A DNA stretch of 64,000 nt, from contig CAVPWE010000006.1 of the NCBI GenBank assembly GCA_963709485.1, positions 62,001 through 126,000 of the forward strand, read 5' to 3'. How positions within the stretch are numbered: the stretch's first letter is position 1; each line of letters starts with the position of its first letter. A program made the position numbers and the translations under genes. Below the pieces are notes generated by a model. The model saw only the letters and a program-made list of their open reading frames with translations, was not told the origin of the DNA and searched no databases. The DNA comes from JAXDBM01 sp963709485. Its GTDB lineage: Bacteria; Desulfobacterota; Syntrophia; Syntrophales; Fen-1087. Below are positions 63,842-64,000 of the stretch, one piece after another.

Positions 63842-64000
63842 TCAGATATTTTCGTGCCTGACGAAAATGCAATCCGGATATTCTTGCTCGATCTCCCGGT
63901 TTGTCCTCATAAATGCCTCCGCAGCATTCATGTCTTCAAAAGGCCCGATGTAGATCTTGTGGATAGTTCCCTTGCCGGGGATGGGTATTTTTTTCATGTA
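63842..64000 (-). CDS. SPOR-like C-terminal segment, truncated by the window edge
   Basis: The last 52 or more codons are visible, with an ATG at 63997 that may or may not be the start. HKIYIGPFEDMNAAEAFM has the strand-loop pattern of SPOR domains, which bind denuded peptidoglycan. If the protein continues upstream, it may be a division or secretion protein; only the end is seen here. Confidence 0.5.
   Translation of the reverse strand, partial: YMKKIPIPGKGTIHKIYIGPFEDMNAAEAFMRTNREIEQEYPDCIFVRHENI

Overview
The window reads as a chromosomal segment from a Gram-negative anaerobe of the former Deltaproteobacteria (Desulfobacterota). A Syntrophus/Smithella-like member of the Syntrophales is my best guess. 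The evidence is the mix of lnt, trigger factor-clpP-clpX-lon, an HD-domain c-di-AMP phosphodiesterase next to ybeY, and a PanG-type ketopantoate reductase with panB. The genus is inference only. Nearly all of the sequence is coding, and most genes lie on the minus strand.

Region 1 (1-10.5 kb): the end of a pgpH-like gene and ybeY on the plus strand. Then, on the minus strand, come a LysM lytic transglycosylase, prfB (with its +1 programmed frameshift), lnt, corC (apparently starting at ATT), a radical SAM protein, and a 720-residue protein. That last protein combines a degenerate phospholipase D-like domain, a helicase-tail-like region without a motor, and a LexA/S24-like domain. It has its own promoter with operator-like repeats.

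Region 2 (10.5-25.6 kb): proteostasis and housekeeping. tRNA-Asp and tRNA-Val lie downstream of lon. clpX, clpP and tig follow, then tRNA-Leu, tRNA-Pro, a small lytic transglycosylase and the tightly packed run comEA-lysC-tsaE-acpS-folP-ftsH-tilS-gph. Each tRNA unit has a recognisable TTGACA promoter or a rho-independent terminator.

Region 3 (25.6-37.8 kb): a highly structured leader ending in a strong terminator precedes panG-panB. Then come a SurA/PrsA-like lipoprotein, an unusual glycosyltransferase, miaA, a MATE transporter, a cold-shock gene with a long leader, a small hydrolase, an orphan truncated frame, oppF-oppD and a pepA gene broken by two frameshifts.

Region 4 (38-64 kb): a large minus-strand surface-polysaccharide locus. 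It contains a WecA-like initiating transferase, a DegT aminotransferase, a PIG-L deacetylase, a WbqC-like protein, an asparagine synthetase-like amidotransferase, about nine glycosyltransferases (one frameshifted), five class I methyltransferases, a flippase, an O-antigen ligase/polymerase, a small membrane protein and the end of a SPOR-like gene. Parts of this locus (about 46-59 kb) are visibly richer in A+T than the housekeeping genes, which suggests horizontal exchange. The genes together imply lipid-linked assembly on undecaprenyl phosphate, flipping by the Wzx-like protein, and polymerisation or ligation by the Wzy/WaaL-like protein. The number of methyltransferases predicts a heavily methylated or otherwise decorated glycan.

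I saw no CRISPR array, insertion sequence, integrase, rRNA or replication origin.
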